DNA from: Bdellovibrionales bacterium | GTDB taxonomy: Bacteria; Myxococcota; XYA12-FULL-58-9; SYDY01 | Length of the DNA stretch: 64,000 nt | NCBI GenBank assembly: GCA_005801425.1 | Contig: SYDY01000019.1 | Location: 33,765 to 97,764 of the forward strand | Direction: 5' to 3' | Shown: positions 18,705-28,252 of the stretch, piece after piece | Position numbering within the stretch: position 1 is the stretch's first letter | How the letters are laid out: the number at the start of each line of letters is the position of its first letter | Notes under the pieces: generated by a model | Told to the model about the DNA's origin: nothing | The model's input: only the letters and a program-made list of their open reading frames with translations | The model's database searches: none | Made by a program: the position numbers and the translations under genes

Positions 18705-19949
18705 TTAACCGTCAACAGGTGGATCACGTGCTATCCCGCACAGCAATGCCAACGCATCGGCAACGAGAAACAGGGATCCTGTGATAACGACGAGGTTATT
18801 TGGGGAGTGCTTTGTTGTTTCAAGGGCAGCGTGGAGCGATGGGTGGATCTTGGCTTTTATTCCTAGTTTGTAGGCGGTTTTGGCCAATTCTTCAGATGTT
18901 CTCGACCGCCCGGATGTACATGGGCAAAGGTGGATTTCATGTGCGCGTGTTTTCCATGGCCGCAAAATCTCGCCGATGTCTTTGTCGTGTAGGCTTGAGA
19001 GGATAAGCGAGATCGGACGGTTTTGAGCACGTGGATCTTGTGCGAGGGCATCGATGAGCGCGTGAGCTCCAGCTGGATTGTGTGCGCCGTCAAGGAGCGT
19101 CCGATCGTCAATCCATTGGTATCTTCCAGGATTCAAATAACGGTGCAATGCCCGATCCATGGTTGCGTTTGAAGTTTCATCGGCATCGCCTGTGAGGGTT
19201 TGGTATGCCGCCATTGCCGTTGCCAGATTGTCGATTTGATATGCTGCAAGTTGATGTTTATTGACCAAAGCTGTGGCACATATGCGGGTGCACGAGGCGT
19301 CAATGATCGGGCATGCGAGATCTTGTGCACGGTTTTCGATCACAGATCGGGCTTGAACGTTTTGCTGTGCAATAACAACCGGAATACCTTTTTCTAAAAT
19401 CCCAGCTTTCTCTTGGGCGATTTCCTCGATGGAATGGCCAAGATACATCTGATGATCGAGATCGATAGGCGTTATGACCGTGAGACATTTTTGTGCCACA
19501 TTGGTTGCATCAAGGCGACCACCCAGGCCAACTTCCATGATCCTCCACTTTGTGTTTGCGCGCTTAAATTCTAAAAATGCTATGGCGGTGATGCATTCAA
19601 AAAATGTAGGCAATTCGTTGCAAGCAAGTTTGATTGATTCATAGTGGGAGACGGCGTGATCTTGTGTTATTTCTTCGCCATTCACCCGAATGCGTTCTGT
19701 GAATCGTAAAAGATGGGGTGATGTGAACAATCCCACCGAATCGCCGTGTTCTAAAAGAGCGGCTTCTAAGAAACGCGACGTGGAGCCTTTTCCGTTGGTT
19801 CCCGCGACTACAATTGTTTTTGAATGGTGTTCGGGATGTTCCAAACGCCCAAGCAGATCGCGCATACGCTCTAACCCGAGGGTAAATCTCCCTGTGCCCC
19901 TGGGATAGATGGATTGAAGCATGGCGATGTAGGCGGCTGAGGACTCCAT
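18705..19949 (-). CDS. folC: Folylpolyglutamate/dihydrofolate synthase
   Basis: FolC adds glutamate to dihydropteroate or folates. The Mur-ligase-type P-loop is VVAGTNGKGSTSRFLEAAL, followed by GLFTSPHLLRFTERIRVNG, GGRLDATNV and LDGAHNPAGAHALIDAL. The start at ATG 19949 (MESSAAYIAMLQ) is chosen because upstream residues are unlike the family; this gives 414 aa. It heads the minus-strand run folC, AMIN-like, trpE-G-D. Confidence 0.94.
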   Translation of the reverse strand: MESSAAYIAMLQSIYPRGTGRFTLGLERMRDLLGRLEHPEHHSKTIVVAGTNGKGSTSRFLEAALLEHGDSVGLFTSPHLLRFTERIRVNGEEITQDHAVSHYESIKLACNELPTFFECITAIAFLEFKRANTKWRIMEVGLGGRLDATNVAQKCLTVITPIDLDHQMYLGHSIEEIAQEKAGILEKGIPVVIAQQNVQARSVIENRAQDLACPIIDASCTRICATALVNKHQLAAYQIDNLATAMAAYQTLTGDADETSNATMDRALHRYLNPGRYQWIDDRTLLDGAHNPAGAHALIDALAQDPRAQNRPISLILSSLHDKDIGEILRPWKTRAHEIHLCPCTSGRSRTSEELAKTAYKLGIKAKIHPSLHAALETTKHSPNNLVVITGSLFLVADALALLCGIARDPPVDG

Positions 19950-20005
19950 AGGGCCATCATAATACGTTAATATGGTTATTGTATCTGATTTTTTGCAGTG
20001 TCTCG

Positions 20006-20037
20006 GCCATCCGTGTGAGGACCTGCACACGGATGGC
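20006..20037. repeat. Perfect 12-bp inverted repeat (hairpin)
   Basis: GCCATCCGTGTG at 20006-20017 is answered by its exact complement at 20026-20037 around an 8-nt loop. It lies between the cyclase stop and the folC start. There is no immediate T-run on either strand, so it is not a canonical intrinsic terminator; it may protect the RNA 3' end or be a repeat element. Confidence 0.6.
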
Positions 20038-20106
20038 AAGGCAATGATAACGAGACGCTTAAATATGATCGATAAATGACGCTGCGTGGCTAAATGATGA
20101 CACGCC

Positions 20107-22395
20107 CTATTTCGCAGTCATATTCCACACACCATCCCATGGTATTTCGGGGGGTGTGGTGAGCATCGTTTTGCATCGCGTCAGGAACATATCGGAGACA
20201 GGGTCGTTGGGTATGTGCTGGTTTCTTATTTCGGCAAATAGCGTGGAGGCTTCATTCCATTGCATGGCGCGGTACATGGCCAAGGCTTGGGCAAAGAGTG
20301 CCATGGCGTGGGTTTCTTGTTCGTTTGGTGTGCCCCTGCCTCGGATCTCATAAATTTTGACAGGTTCATGCCGTCCTACCACGCGAACGATATCTATTTC
20401 GCGTCCATAGATCGCATGTTTGGATGCTTCATACGTATCGGAAGATACCACGATATGCGTTCCGTAAACTTTGTTGATTCCTTCGAGCCGTGAGGCCAAA
20501 TTGACGTGATCGCCCATCGCCGTATAGGCGAATCGAACATGTGAACCCATGTTGCCAATACTCATGGGGCCGGTCGACAAGCCGATCCCAATATCTATAT
20601 GCGGCAAATTAAATTTCGTCCATTTTGATCGCAGATCTTTGAGTGCATCAAGCATATCCAATGCGACCAGACATCCTCGCTCAGCGTGATTGTCATAGAT
20701 TGCAGGTGCACCAAAAATCGCCATGATGGCATCGCCAACATACTTGTCTAGGGTACCATCGTAGCGAAGAATAATATCGGTCATGGGGGTTAGGTAGCTG
20801 TTGAGGAGCTGTACAAGCTGTTCTGGAGAAAGTTGCTCACTGATGGTTGTGAAGCCGCGTATGTCGCTGAAAAGAACGGTACACACACGCCTTTCCCCAC
20901 CCAGCTTTAATTTCGAAGTGTCCCGTAACATTTCTTCGATCACGTTTTTATTAAGATAAAGTTGAAATGCAGAACGGATTTGGGCCTTTTCTTTCCCTTC
21001 GGTCATGTATCCGTAAATGGAAAGTGCAATAAATGTAATGATGATTTGAAGCGTTGGGATCACCGATAAAATCCAAATACCGCGAGGAAACAAAAACCCG
21101 AGATCGATGGTATAAAACAGTGCAAGTGCACATATGACGGCCATCGTTGCAGGCAGAGCACTCATGCGAGGGATTAAATATCCCATGGCAATGGCTGCGG
21201 CGAGGTAGGCCAGTGCTTCAATTAACGCAATGCCAAACCAACGATCCAGATGATGGCCATCCAAAATATTTTGAATGGCGGTGGCGTGGACGTAGACACC
21301 GGGTGTTCCTGATGAGAATGCGGTGGGTACAAGATCAATATTGAGTCCTGCAGCAGTGAAACCGAACAAAATAATTTTGTTGTTAAGAAACCCTTTGGGA
21401 ATATGCTCATCCACAATATCTGCAATGCTGATGCTTTCAAAAATTTCTTCAGGGGGTCCGTAATGGCGTAAAAGAAGTCGTCCATGGCGATCCAATGGGA
21501 TGTGACCGGTCTCTTGTCCAAGGAGTGATGCGACACCGACCAATGTTTCTGTTCCCGCAAGCATTTCAACGATGGGTTTAATGGTGGCATTCGTGGCTAC
21601 TGCGGATGTTAAAAGGGCGAGTGACGGAAAAAGTAAATTGTCATACTGAGAAAACAGGTTGAGGCGTCGTACAACACCATCGCGGTCACGTGGTGCATTG
21701 ATAAATGCAAAATGTTTGGCTTCTTGCACAAGGGCAGCGAGAGGTGCTTGTACGCCGACGGTTTTGGATACAGGGAGATCTTGAATATGTCCGTGGTTTG
21801 CGGGCTGCAGCACGCTCATTGTTTCCCCGTCATGGGTGCTTACCACGTGTTCATATAATGTGTTGATCCCCGAAGGACGAATGCTTTGTTGATCACGCAG
21901 AATTTCGTTGGGATCGATCCCTGCCATATCACTTTTACGGAAAAAATTGATGTAACCTAAAATCGTCCTCTCTTGATATTCAGCAATCGCTTCAGCCAGC
22001 ACAGTCTCCTGATGTTGATCTCTATTTTGTGCGTGATCACTGAAAACGGCATCAAAGCTGATAGCCAGGGGCTCATGTGCTGTCGCATGGGTGATAAATG
22101 CTGCGATCACCTCTCTGTTCCATGGCCATAGCCCAAATCGTGCGATGGCCTGCTCATCGATGGCAGCAATGACAACATCGGCCCCTTGTTGAGGTCTTTC
22201 GGTGCCTCGCGCGATCAATTTTTGATCTAACGTTTTAAGTTCGAGCAAATGTATGAAACCCGAATGTGAGAGAATGCCTTCGTTTGTGATATTGAGTTCG
22301 ATGGTGAGGTGCAACGAGACAGCTGCGATCCCGATGCTTAGAGCGATAAGCCATGGGATGAGCCGCATTCGAGTCTTTTTTTCTTGGTCCGTCAC
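20107..22395 (-). CDS. CHASE2-domain adenylate cyclase
   Basis: This is a membrane-bound class III cyclase of 762 aa. One helix (10-30) leads into a long extracytoplasmic CHASE2 sensor (about 40-370; AAIDEQAIARFGLWPWNREVIA, GFTAAGLNIDLVPTAFS), then three transmembrane helices (380-460), then the cyclase domain from 510. The metal ligand is in VLFSDIRGFTTISEQL; the substrate-selecting residues are Lys in DKYVGDAIMAIF and Asp in YTAMGDHVNLASRLE, the adenylate- rather than guanylate-cyclase pattern. It starts at GTG. The stimulus is unknown. Confidence 0.93.
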   Translation of the reverse strand: MTDQEKKTRMRLIPWLIALSIGIAAVSLHLTIELNITNEGILSHSGFIHLLELKTLDQKLIARGTERPQQGADVVIAAIDEQAIARFGLWPWNREVIAAFITHATAHEPLAISFDAVFSDHAQNRDQHQETVLAEAIAEYQERTILGYINFFRKSDMAGIDPNEILRDQQSIRPSGINTLYEHVVSTHDGETMSVLQPANHGHIQDLPVSKTVGVQAPLAALVQEAKHFAFINAPRDRDGVVRRLNLFSQYDNLLFPSLALLTSAVATNATIKPIVEMLAGTETLVGVASLLGQETGHIPLDRHGRLLLRHYGPPEEIFESISIADIVDEHIPKGFLNNKIILFGFTAAGLNIDLVPTAFSSGTPGVYVHATAIQNILDGHHLDRWFGIALIEALAYLAAAIAMGYLIPRMSALPATMAVICALALFYTIDLGFLFPRGIWILSVIPTLQIIITFIALSIYGYMTEGKEKAQIRSAFQLYLNKNVIEEMLRDTSKLKLGGERRVCTVLFSDIRGFTTISEQLSPEQLVQLLNSYLTPMTDIILRYDGTLDKYVGDAIMAIFGAPAIYDNHAERGCLVALDMLDALKDLRSKWTKFNLPHIDIGIGLSTGPMSIGNMGSHVRFAYTAMGDHVNLASRLEGINKVYGTHIVVSSDTYEASKHAIYGREIDIVRVVGRHEPVKIYEIRGRGTPNEQETHAMALFAQALAMYRAMQWNEASTLFAEIRNQHIPNDPVSDMFLTRCKTMLTTPPEIPWDGVWNMTAK

Positions 22396-22459
22396 TTTCC
22401 ATAATATAGCCGATTCTTTGGGCTACATCGAATTACCTGTGTATTATGGGGGCGTGCGA

Positions 22460-22843
22460 ATGGCCTTGGTATTTGCTTTTTCGTTGTTTGCTCATGCATG
22501 CAGTGCTGCTCATCCTTATTTTTCCAGGACGAAATTATTGTCTGATACAACGGATACCCAGGGGCCATATCCTATTGAGGTGCGACTTGTTTCCGAAAGC
22601 GGTATTCGTGATGCCCGAACGTATGTTCGTCTGCGGGGCTCCAGCAGTTTTTCGCCGTTGCCCATGACACGTATTTCCGGTGATGCACATGATGGACTTT
22701 GGAATGTCACGTTGGCTGGTGCGCCTGTTGATACGGTGTATGAGTATTATCTTGAAGCTTCAGATCGCGATGATAGTATTGTGAGGCTTCCAAGCGATGC
22801 ACCGACGACGTGGTACACGTTTCGTGTGATGAGCAGTCTCTAA
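22460..22843 (+). CDS. Small secreted Ig-like domain protein
   Basis: This is a predicted 127-aa exported protein. The chosen ATG at 22460 gives MALVFAFSLFAHACSAAHPY, a signal peptide or possible lipoprotein signal; the frame extends upstream over the divergent cyclase start, which is unlikely to be translated. The body matches a fibronectin/Ig-like fold often appended to secreted enzymes: YPIEVRLVSESGIRDARTYV, PMTRISGDAHDGLWNVTL and TVYEYYLEASDRDDS. No enzyme domain accompanies it. It ends abutting the stop of the opposite-strand barrel gene. Confidence 0.6.
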   Translation: MALVFAFSLFAHACSAAHPYFSRTKLLSDTTDTQGPYPIEVRLVSESGIRDARTYVRLRGSSSFSPLPMTRISGDAHDGLWNVTLAGAPVDTVYEYYLEASDRDDSIVRLPSDAPTTWYTFRVMSSL

Positions 22844-23539
22844 CTAACTAAAAAACCCGATGGCCATGCCCAAGCTTGTCGCGACGTTGTCTTGTGCGTT
22901 GACCATCAACCACCATTGGACATCGGCAAAGATACGCAGTGCAATGTCTCGTTTTACAAACCATTCAAAGCCGGGTGTAATATGTAGGGCGGGAATATTC
23001 ACGTGTGGCATGAAATCTGTACTGCCGTTTGGGGCATCGCATAGTGCAGTGTTTGTGCACTTAGACTCTGAAGGCGAAGAAAAAATTCGCTGATAAGACA
23101 CCCCCAATTGAATATAGGGCCTATAACGATCGGTTAGGATCATCCACCGCACAGCAGCGCCTGCTTGCAAGCCCAGTAGGGTGCCTTGTACTTTGGAGGC
23201 CAGCTTATCATAGGCCTGCTCAGAAGCGTTTCCAGAGGGGGAACCATACGCATACACGTTGATTGCCGCAAAGGGGACGAGCCAGAAGTGATCGGACATC
23301 ATTTTGAATGCGCCATCAAAACCCAATCGAAAGCCTGTTCGATAGCGAAAGGGCCTGTCGCTGGCTGCAAGCTGTTGATCTCCCGAGCCAACAGCAGGGG
23401 GCCGGCTGATAACCCAACCCCCCATGTCAAAGGCAAAACTGGTGTTTTTGTATTGAGCCTCGGCAGTGCCTGATGTGGCAATACTGGCCATAAAGATTGC
23501 TGCAAGGACAAGAAGACGTGTATTTATGTTAGGAGGCAT
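22844..23539 (-). CDS. Outer-membrane beta-barrel-like protein
   Basis: This is a 231-aa exported protein. From the ATG at 23539 it has a signal peptide (NINTRLLVLAAIFMASIATS, cleaved near AEAQ). Alternating aromatic/polar strands (FRLGFDGAFKMM, LGLQAGAAVRWMIL, YRPYIQLGVSYQRIF) and a final strand ending in Phe-Phe-Ser suggest an 8-stranded outer-membrane barrel. A Cys pair (SKCTNTALCD) probably caps a loop. No specific function is recognised. Confidence 0.7.
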   Translation of the reverse strand: MPPNINTRLLVLAAIFMASIATSGTAEAQYKNTSFAFDMGGWVISRPPAVGSGDQQLAASDRPFRYRTGFRLGFDGAFKMMSDHFWLVPFAAINVYAYGSPSGNASEQAYDKLASKVQGTLLGLQAGAAVRWMILTDRYRPYIQLGVSYQRIFSSPSESKCTNTALCDAPNGSTDFMPHVNIPALHITPGFEWFVKRDIALRIFADVQWWLMVNAQDNVATSLGMAIGFFS

Positions 23540-23662
23540 ACGCTTTGTGGTAAGCGCCAGATCGATAAAAGTCAATTCTCATGCAGTTCTCGTGCAGTTG
23601 CGAATGTGCTTTGTTTCCGGTTACGTTAGAAAGTGTGCATGTAAGTAAGAAAGGGGTCCCCC

Positions 23663-24733
23663 GTGCGTTATGTGGTACGTTTTATCGGCATTTTTGTTCT
23701 TGGGTGTCTCCCCGCGGCTTGTGCTTTTTGCATAGATAAAGTGGTTCCGCAGCCTGCCATTGAGCATACGACGTTCTGTGCGCAATATTTACAAGAGGGT
23801 AAATTGGCCGAGGCAGAATCTCGCTGCCGATTGGCCATTGAGTATGCGCCAACCTATGCGGAGCCTTACAATTTGCTTGGCGCTCTCGAATACACACGGG
23901 GTCGCAAAGATCTCGCCCGCGATTACTATAAAAAGGCATTGGCGCTGCGCAATGATTTTGCCGAGGCGCACAACAATATGGGCGTTCTTATCTTGGAAGA
24001 CGGCGAAACGGGTTTTGCCTGTGATCAGTTTCGTGCGGCCCTTGAAATTGATCCTGGCTATATGGACGCGCGTATTAATCTCGCTCGTTGCTATTATTCA
24101 AGCAAGGAAATCGAACGTTCACGCAATGAATACATGAAATGCATGGAAATTGATCCAAGATCGTGTGATTGCCGCATGGGCTTGGGGGTTGTGGCATTGC
24201 AACAAGAACGTTTTCAGGAAGCAAAAACGCAATTCCAGAGCCTTGTTGAGATTTGTCCCAATTCGGCAGAAGGATTTTTTAACTTATGTGTCACGTACCA
24301 TCGCTTAAATCGGTGCGGCGATGCAGTGGGCGCTTGTATGAGTGCATTGGCCATCAAACCTGATTATGCAGAAGCGCGTGCCAATCTGACTGCGGCGTAT
24401 GAGTGTTCGGCACTTGAAGACAAAGCAGTTGCGGGTTACGTGCGCCGGCTTATTGCCGATCCGGGCAATCCAGAGCTTCATTTTAATCTTGCAGCGGCAT
24501 ACGAAGAGAAGGGGCTTCTTGATCGAGCACTCACCGAATATCTCAACGCGATCAAGCTCGATCCCAACCATGTTTTGGCATATTACCGCGCAGCGCGTTT
24601 GTATGATCAGCAACTTCGCTCTGCCGAAACCGTTGAAGCGTGTAAAGGTTTTGTTGACAGGGTTCGTGGTGATGAGTTTTCTGAAGAGAAGCGTTGGTGT
24701 ACCGGACGTATTCAGGAACTTCAGTACAAGTAG
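23663..24733 (+). CDS. TPR-repeat lipoprotein (Tgl/PilW-like)
   Basis: This is a 356-aa exported protein with a signal (RYVVRFIGIFVLGCLPAAC) whose lipobox may be LPAAC. It is followed by about eight tetratricopeptide repeats (AEPYNLLGALEYTRGRKDLA, AEAHNNMGVLILEDGE, PELHFNLAAAYEEKGL). This layout resembles PilW/Tgl lipoproteins that help assemble the type IV pilus secretin, but other TPR lipoproteins look alike and no pil gene is nearby. The start is GTG. The FHA gene follows after 12 bp, so the two probably form an operon. Confidence 0.75.
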   Translation: MRYVVRFIGIFVLGCLPAACAFCIDKVVPQPAIEHTTFCAQYLQEGKLAEAESRCRLAIEYAPTYAEPYNLLGALEYTRGRKDLARDYYKKALALRNDFAEAHNNMGVLILEDGETGFACDQFRAALEIDPGYMDARINLARCYYSSKEIERSRNEYMKCMEIDPRSCDCRMGLGVVALQQERFQEAKTQFQSLVEICPNSAEGFFNLCVTYHRLNRCGDAVGACMSALAIKPDYAEARANLTAAYECSALEDKAVAGYVRRLIADPGNPELHFNLAAAYEEKGLLDRALTEYLNAIKLDPNHVLAYYRAARLYDQQLRSAETVEACKGFVDRVRGDEFSEEKRWCTGRIQELQYK

Positions 24734-24745
24734 GGCATTTCATCA

Positions 24746-25762
24746 ATGATAAGGTTAACTGCGGTTATAGAGCTAGAAGGTCAGGCGCCGCGCGCTTTGA
24801 CGTATGAGTCCAACGCGACGTCGATCATCTTAGGTCGTGACGAGAGCGCCGACTTTCGCATCCCATTATCGACGGTATCTAGGCAACATATTCGTATTAC
24901 CGAAACGGATGGCGTGCACTTCATCGAAGATCTTGGTTCTACCCATGGCACGATGCTTAATGGAATCAAGCTTCGCGCCCATGACAAGGCCATTCTTAAC
25001 GATGCTGCAATCATCGAAGTTACTCGCGCGAAGATCACATGCAGCATTGCGCGTACACGTGTGGCCGTGGCCGATGGTGCTGAAGGTACGCAAGTGATTG
25101 CAGCGCGTGCCGTGGAAGGAATTTTGGGTCGACTTGGTGAAGCGCATGGCGAAGGACCTTTTTTGCGTGTTGTGGCTGGGCCTGACGAAGGTCGGCGCTT
25201 GGTGCTCTCGGGCACGGGTTCCGAATGGAGTATTGGACGATCGCGTGATTGCGAATTCATGTTTGACGATCAAAATATTTCGCGCAAGCATGCAATCATC
25301 CGCAAGGATTGGCATGGTTTTTTGATCGAAGATGCGGGATCGCGCAATGGTGTGTTGATTGCAGGCAGGCGCATTACGCAGCCGCGTCGTATGCGTGATC
25401 GCGATGAAATTACCGTGGGTCCTCTGCGCTTGCTTTTTATTGATCCCGACGCCGAGCTTCTTGAGGCGCTCAAAGAGGTTCCAGGTTTTGAAGTGAATGA
25501 TCCACCCTCTGAACTCGAGCCTGATCTGTCTGTGATGGGATCACCGGGATCTGATCAGGTTTCATCTTCTGCATTGAACCCCGTGAGCTCAGCGCAGTCC
25601 CCTGTACCTCTCGCCGAAGAGGCATCGAAATCGGACAGTGCGAATGTTTCTTCAACATCGATGGCGAAACGTTTCAATATCCCTGTCGAATGGATCATCG
25701 CAGGGGTTGTGGGCATTGTGACGATTGTGCTCGCCATGTTTATTTTGGCGGTTGTGGTTTAG
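24746..25762 (+). CDS. Double FHA-domain membrane protein
   Basis: This 338-aa protein has two forkhead-associated domains that bind phosphothreonine: FHA1 at about 25-90 (STVSRQHIRI, LGSTHGTMLNG) and FHA2 at about 150-225 (WSIGRSRDCEFMF, ISRKHAIIRKD, AGSRNGVLIAG). A Ser/Pro-rich linker leads to a C-terminal transmembrane helix (WIIAGVVGIVTIVLAMFILA), so it is tail-anchored with the FHA domains in the cytoplasm. A Ser/Thr kinase is the expected partner, but none is in the window. Its end overlaps the end of the PLP gene by 4 nt. Confidence 0.9.
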   Translation: MIRLTAVIELEGQAPRALTYESNATSIILGRDESADFRIPLSTVSRQHIRITETDGVHFIEDLGSTHGTMLNGIKLRAHDKAILNDAAIIEVTRAKITCSIARTRVAVADGAEGTQVIAARAVEGILGRLGEAHGEGPFLRVVAGPDEGRRLVLSGTGSEWSIGRSRDCEFMFDDQNISRKHAIIRKDWHGFLIEDAGSRNGVLIAGRRITQPRRMRDRDEITVGPLRLLFIDPDAELLEALKEVPGFEVNDPPSELEPDLSVMGSPGSDQVSSSALNPVSSAQSPVPLAEEASKSDSANVSSTSMAKRFNIPVEWIIAGVVGIVTIVLAMFILAVVV

Positions 25763-26898
25763 ATACTCAACGCCTGATCTAAATCTTCAAGCAAGTCGTT
25801 GACATCTTCAATACCGACGGAGATGCGGATCAGACCATCATTGATGCCAAGCTGGGCACGGATGTGCGCGGGGATCGACGCGTGGGTCATGAGTGCAGGA
25901 TGCTCAATCAACGATTCAACACCACCCAGTGATTCGGCAAGCGCAAATATTTTAACACTTTTAAGAAAACGCTCGGCTTGGGGGAGACCGCCTTCGAGAA
26001 TAAAAGTGATCATGCCCCCAAACGCACTCATTTGGGATGCAGCGATGGCATGACCCGGATGTGTTTTAAGGCCAGGATACATCACGCGTTCAATACGTTT
26101 ATGCTCCACAAGATAGGCCGCGATGCGCGATGCATTTTCGCAATGGGCCTTCATGCGCAAAGGAAGGGTTTTCATACCGCGCAGGACAAGCCATGCATCC
26201 CAAGGTCCTGGAACATTGCCCAAAGAATTGCGCAAAAATCCGAGACGTTTGGCATGGGTATCGTTGTTGGTGCATGCAGCGCCGCCGATGACGTCGGAAT
26301 GTCCACCCATGTATTTGGTGGTAGAATGCACCACGATGTCACAACCAAGCTCAAGCGGTCGTTGTAGGATGGGTGTTGCAAACGTGTTGTCGCAGATCAC
26401 CACCAATTCATGCGCGTGGGCTTTGGTGCTTAACGCTTTAAGATCGATAATTTTAAGCAACGGATTGGACGGTGTTTCAAGCCACAAGGCTTTGGTGTTG
26501 GGCCGCAGGGCACCCTCCAGTGCGTTGACATCACCGAGATCTACAAACGTAAATTCGAGCCCATGGGTGGCCATCACTTGAGTGAAAAGACGATGGGTTC
26601 CACCGTACACATCGTCATTGCATACGATATGGTCGCCCGCTTTAAAAAGATGCATGACGGTGGCAGCCGCCGCACATCCGCTTGCAAATGCAAAGGCATG
26701 GCTGGCACTTTCTAAATCGGCGATATTGCGCTCAAGGGCTTCGCGGGTTGGATTTTGTGTACGCGAATATTCGTAGCCTGTATGTTCACCCGGACCGTGC
26801 TGAACATAGGTGGACGTTTGAAACACCGGTGTCATGATAGCACCGGTGATGGCCTCTGGATGTTGTCCTGCATGGATGGCACGTGTTGCAATGCGCAT
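25759..26898 (-). CDS. Cystathionine gamma-synthase/lyase family PLP enzyme
   Basis: This is a Cys/Met-metabolism PLP enzyme. The PLP lysine is in VHSTTKYMGGHSDVIGG; YEYSRTQNPTREALE and ETPSNPLLKIIDLKAL are family signatures, and SLGGVESLIEHPALMTHA near the C-terminus is typical of the gamma-synthase/gamma-lyase branch. It could be MetB, MetC or a gamma-lyase; sequence alone does not settle this. The ATG at 26898 (MRIATRAIHAGQHPE) matches the family start; a TTG at 26934 is the alternative. Length is 379 aa. Confidence 0.9.
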   Translation of the reverse strand: MRIATRAIHAGQHPEAITGAIMTPVFQTSTYVQHGPGEHTGYEYSRTQNPTREALERNIADLESASHAFAFASGCAAAATVMHLFKAGDHIVCNDDVYGGTHRLFTQVMATHGLEFTFVDLGDVNALEGALRPNTKALWLETPSNPLLKIIDLKALSTKAHAHELVVICDNTFATPILQRPLELGCDIVVHSTTKYMGGHSDVIGGAACTNNDTHAKRLGFLRNSLGNVPGPWDAWLVLRGMKTLPLRMKAHCENASRIAAYLVEHKRIERVMYPGLKTHPGHAIAASQMSAFGGMITFILEGGLPQAERFLKSVKIFALAESLGGVESLIEHPALMTHASIPAHIRAQLGINDGLIRISVGIEDVNDLLEDLDQALSI

Positions 26899-26945
26899 GT
26901 ATGGAGATGTAACGCGTGTGTGGCGTTGGTTCAATACCGGAGGAA

Positions 26946-28139
26946 TTACAGGCGGGTGGTTCCTTCCGCAAAGTCAATTTCAGCCATTTTGGCCATGACT
27001 TGCGCAGAGCCAACTTGTCCCGCAGGGTAAAAATGGAATCGATTATTTTCCTGGGGTGTAAGTTTCGATGCAATTTTTTTAGGGAGTTTCTTTTCGGCCC
27101 CGTCGTAGCACGAAATGATAACGGCCTTGGTTGTTAATTGTTGTTTGGCGACCGCTTGGGCCCAGGTCATTATTTTGACCCGATTTTCATCGGTGATGCG
27201 TTGTTTGCTGGATACCCATTTTACGAGTTTAAGGGCCGCAGTGTAGGAGGTGGCGGGGCCGCCATCGATGAGGCGTGCGATTTGTTGATAGATTTCGAGA
27301 TCGGCCTCTTTGCTATCACCCCAAAATGCGATTTCTGATTTTTTGGGCGCGTTCAGCAGTACCCACAACATATGTTCGACTTTGGTGGCTACCCGATTGC
27401 CCAAGAAATTGTCTCCCCATGATCGCAGGTGGACGCCTAAGTCGGGGATGACCATGGCATCATTTGTAGCGGCTTCTTGGAGTCCTTTTGTAATTTCTCT
27501 TTGAAATACCCATGGACTTGAAGAAACAGCGGCGACATGGGTGCCCTTCTCACGGATCGCCGTGATGACATCTTGGGTTCCGGGGACCCATGTAAATATT
27601 TGTTTGGTCTTGGATTTTAGGCCTTGCCAGAGAAAAGCGATTTTATTCTTAGGCCATTGCCGTAGGGTATAGTCGATATCTGAGAAAAGTATCTTGGACG
27701 GTCCGGGTCCGAGACGTGTGATGGATACATGTTTTAGGTGTGTTGGATCGCTGCCTGGTGGACCAATGCGCAATGTTTCATGGGGGCGGGGTGTGGGGAT
27801 GTTGGCCTGCAAGCTGAAGGCACCGTCGTGTTGTCTTACGGGGGTAAGGCTTGCTGTGACTGCTCTTCCGTTGACAGTAAGTTCAATGAACTTAGGAGGA
27901 TTGAGCGGGTGCTTAAGCTCTGGTTTGGCCCAATCATTCCAGCGCTGTAAAATGCTTTTTGGGCTGCGTATGCGTATTGAGGCTCTACGACGTGGCGAGT
28001 GTTCTCCAGGTTGTCGATGGCTTCGGCCTTGGCAGGAAAATGTAGAGGAGCCATCGCCGTTGTCTCTAAGTACAGCCTGTGTTGCGGTGGCGCTTGCCCC
28101 CCACGAAGCAACGCGACTTAAACTTTGATATGGTGCCAT
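26946..28139 (-). CDS. App1-like phosphatidate phosphatase domain protein
   Basis: This is a 397-aa protein with a C-terminal domain like App1/DUF2183: the HAD-type nucleophile motif ILFSDIDYTLRQ (about residue 165), AAVSSSPWVFQREITKGL and IAFWGDSKEADLEIYQQIA. Yeast App1 is a Mg-dependent phosphatidate phosphatase; bacterial homologues are poorly studied. The N-terminal 150 residues are beta-rich (ELTVNGRAVTASLTPVRQ) and may be a lipid-side domain. No signal peptide is seen. AGGAG lies 5 nt before the ATG. Confidence 0.75.
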   Translation of the reverse strand: MAPYQSLSRVASWGASATATQAVLRDNGDGSSTFSCQGRSHRQPGEHSPRRRASIRIRSPKSILQRWNDWAKPELKHPLNPPKFIELTVNGRAVTASLTPVRQHDGAFSLQANIPTPRPHETLRIGPPGSDPTHLKHVSITRLGPGPSKILFSDIDYTLRQWPKNKIAFLWQGLKSKTKQIFTWVPGTQDVITAIREKGTHVAAVSSSPWVFQREITKGLQEAATNDAMVIPDLGVHLRSWGDNFLGNRVATKVEHMLWVLLNAPKKSEIAFWGDSKEADLEIYQQIARLIDGGPATSYTAALKLVKWVSSKQRITDENRVKIMTWAQAVAKQQLTTKAVIISCYDGAEKKLPKKIASKLTPQENNRFHFYPAGQVGSAQVMAKMAEIDFAEGTTRL

Positions 28140-28252
28140 GACTTCTCCTTATGACATAAAACGCAGAGTCAGAGGTGGACCATAGCGCAATCCCAGGAAA
28201 GATCCAGGGATGGTGCGTCATAAAGGATTATTTGATGTATTTTTATTAGGCG

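Noticed and set aside
20006..20037. Intrinsic terminator at the cyclase-folC hairpin
   Set aside because: No T-run follows the hairpin on either strand.
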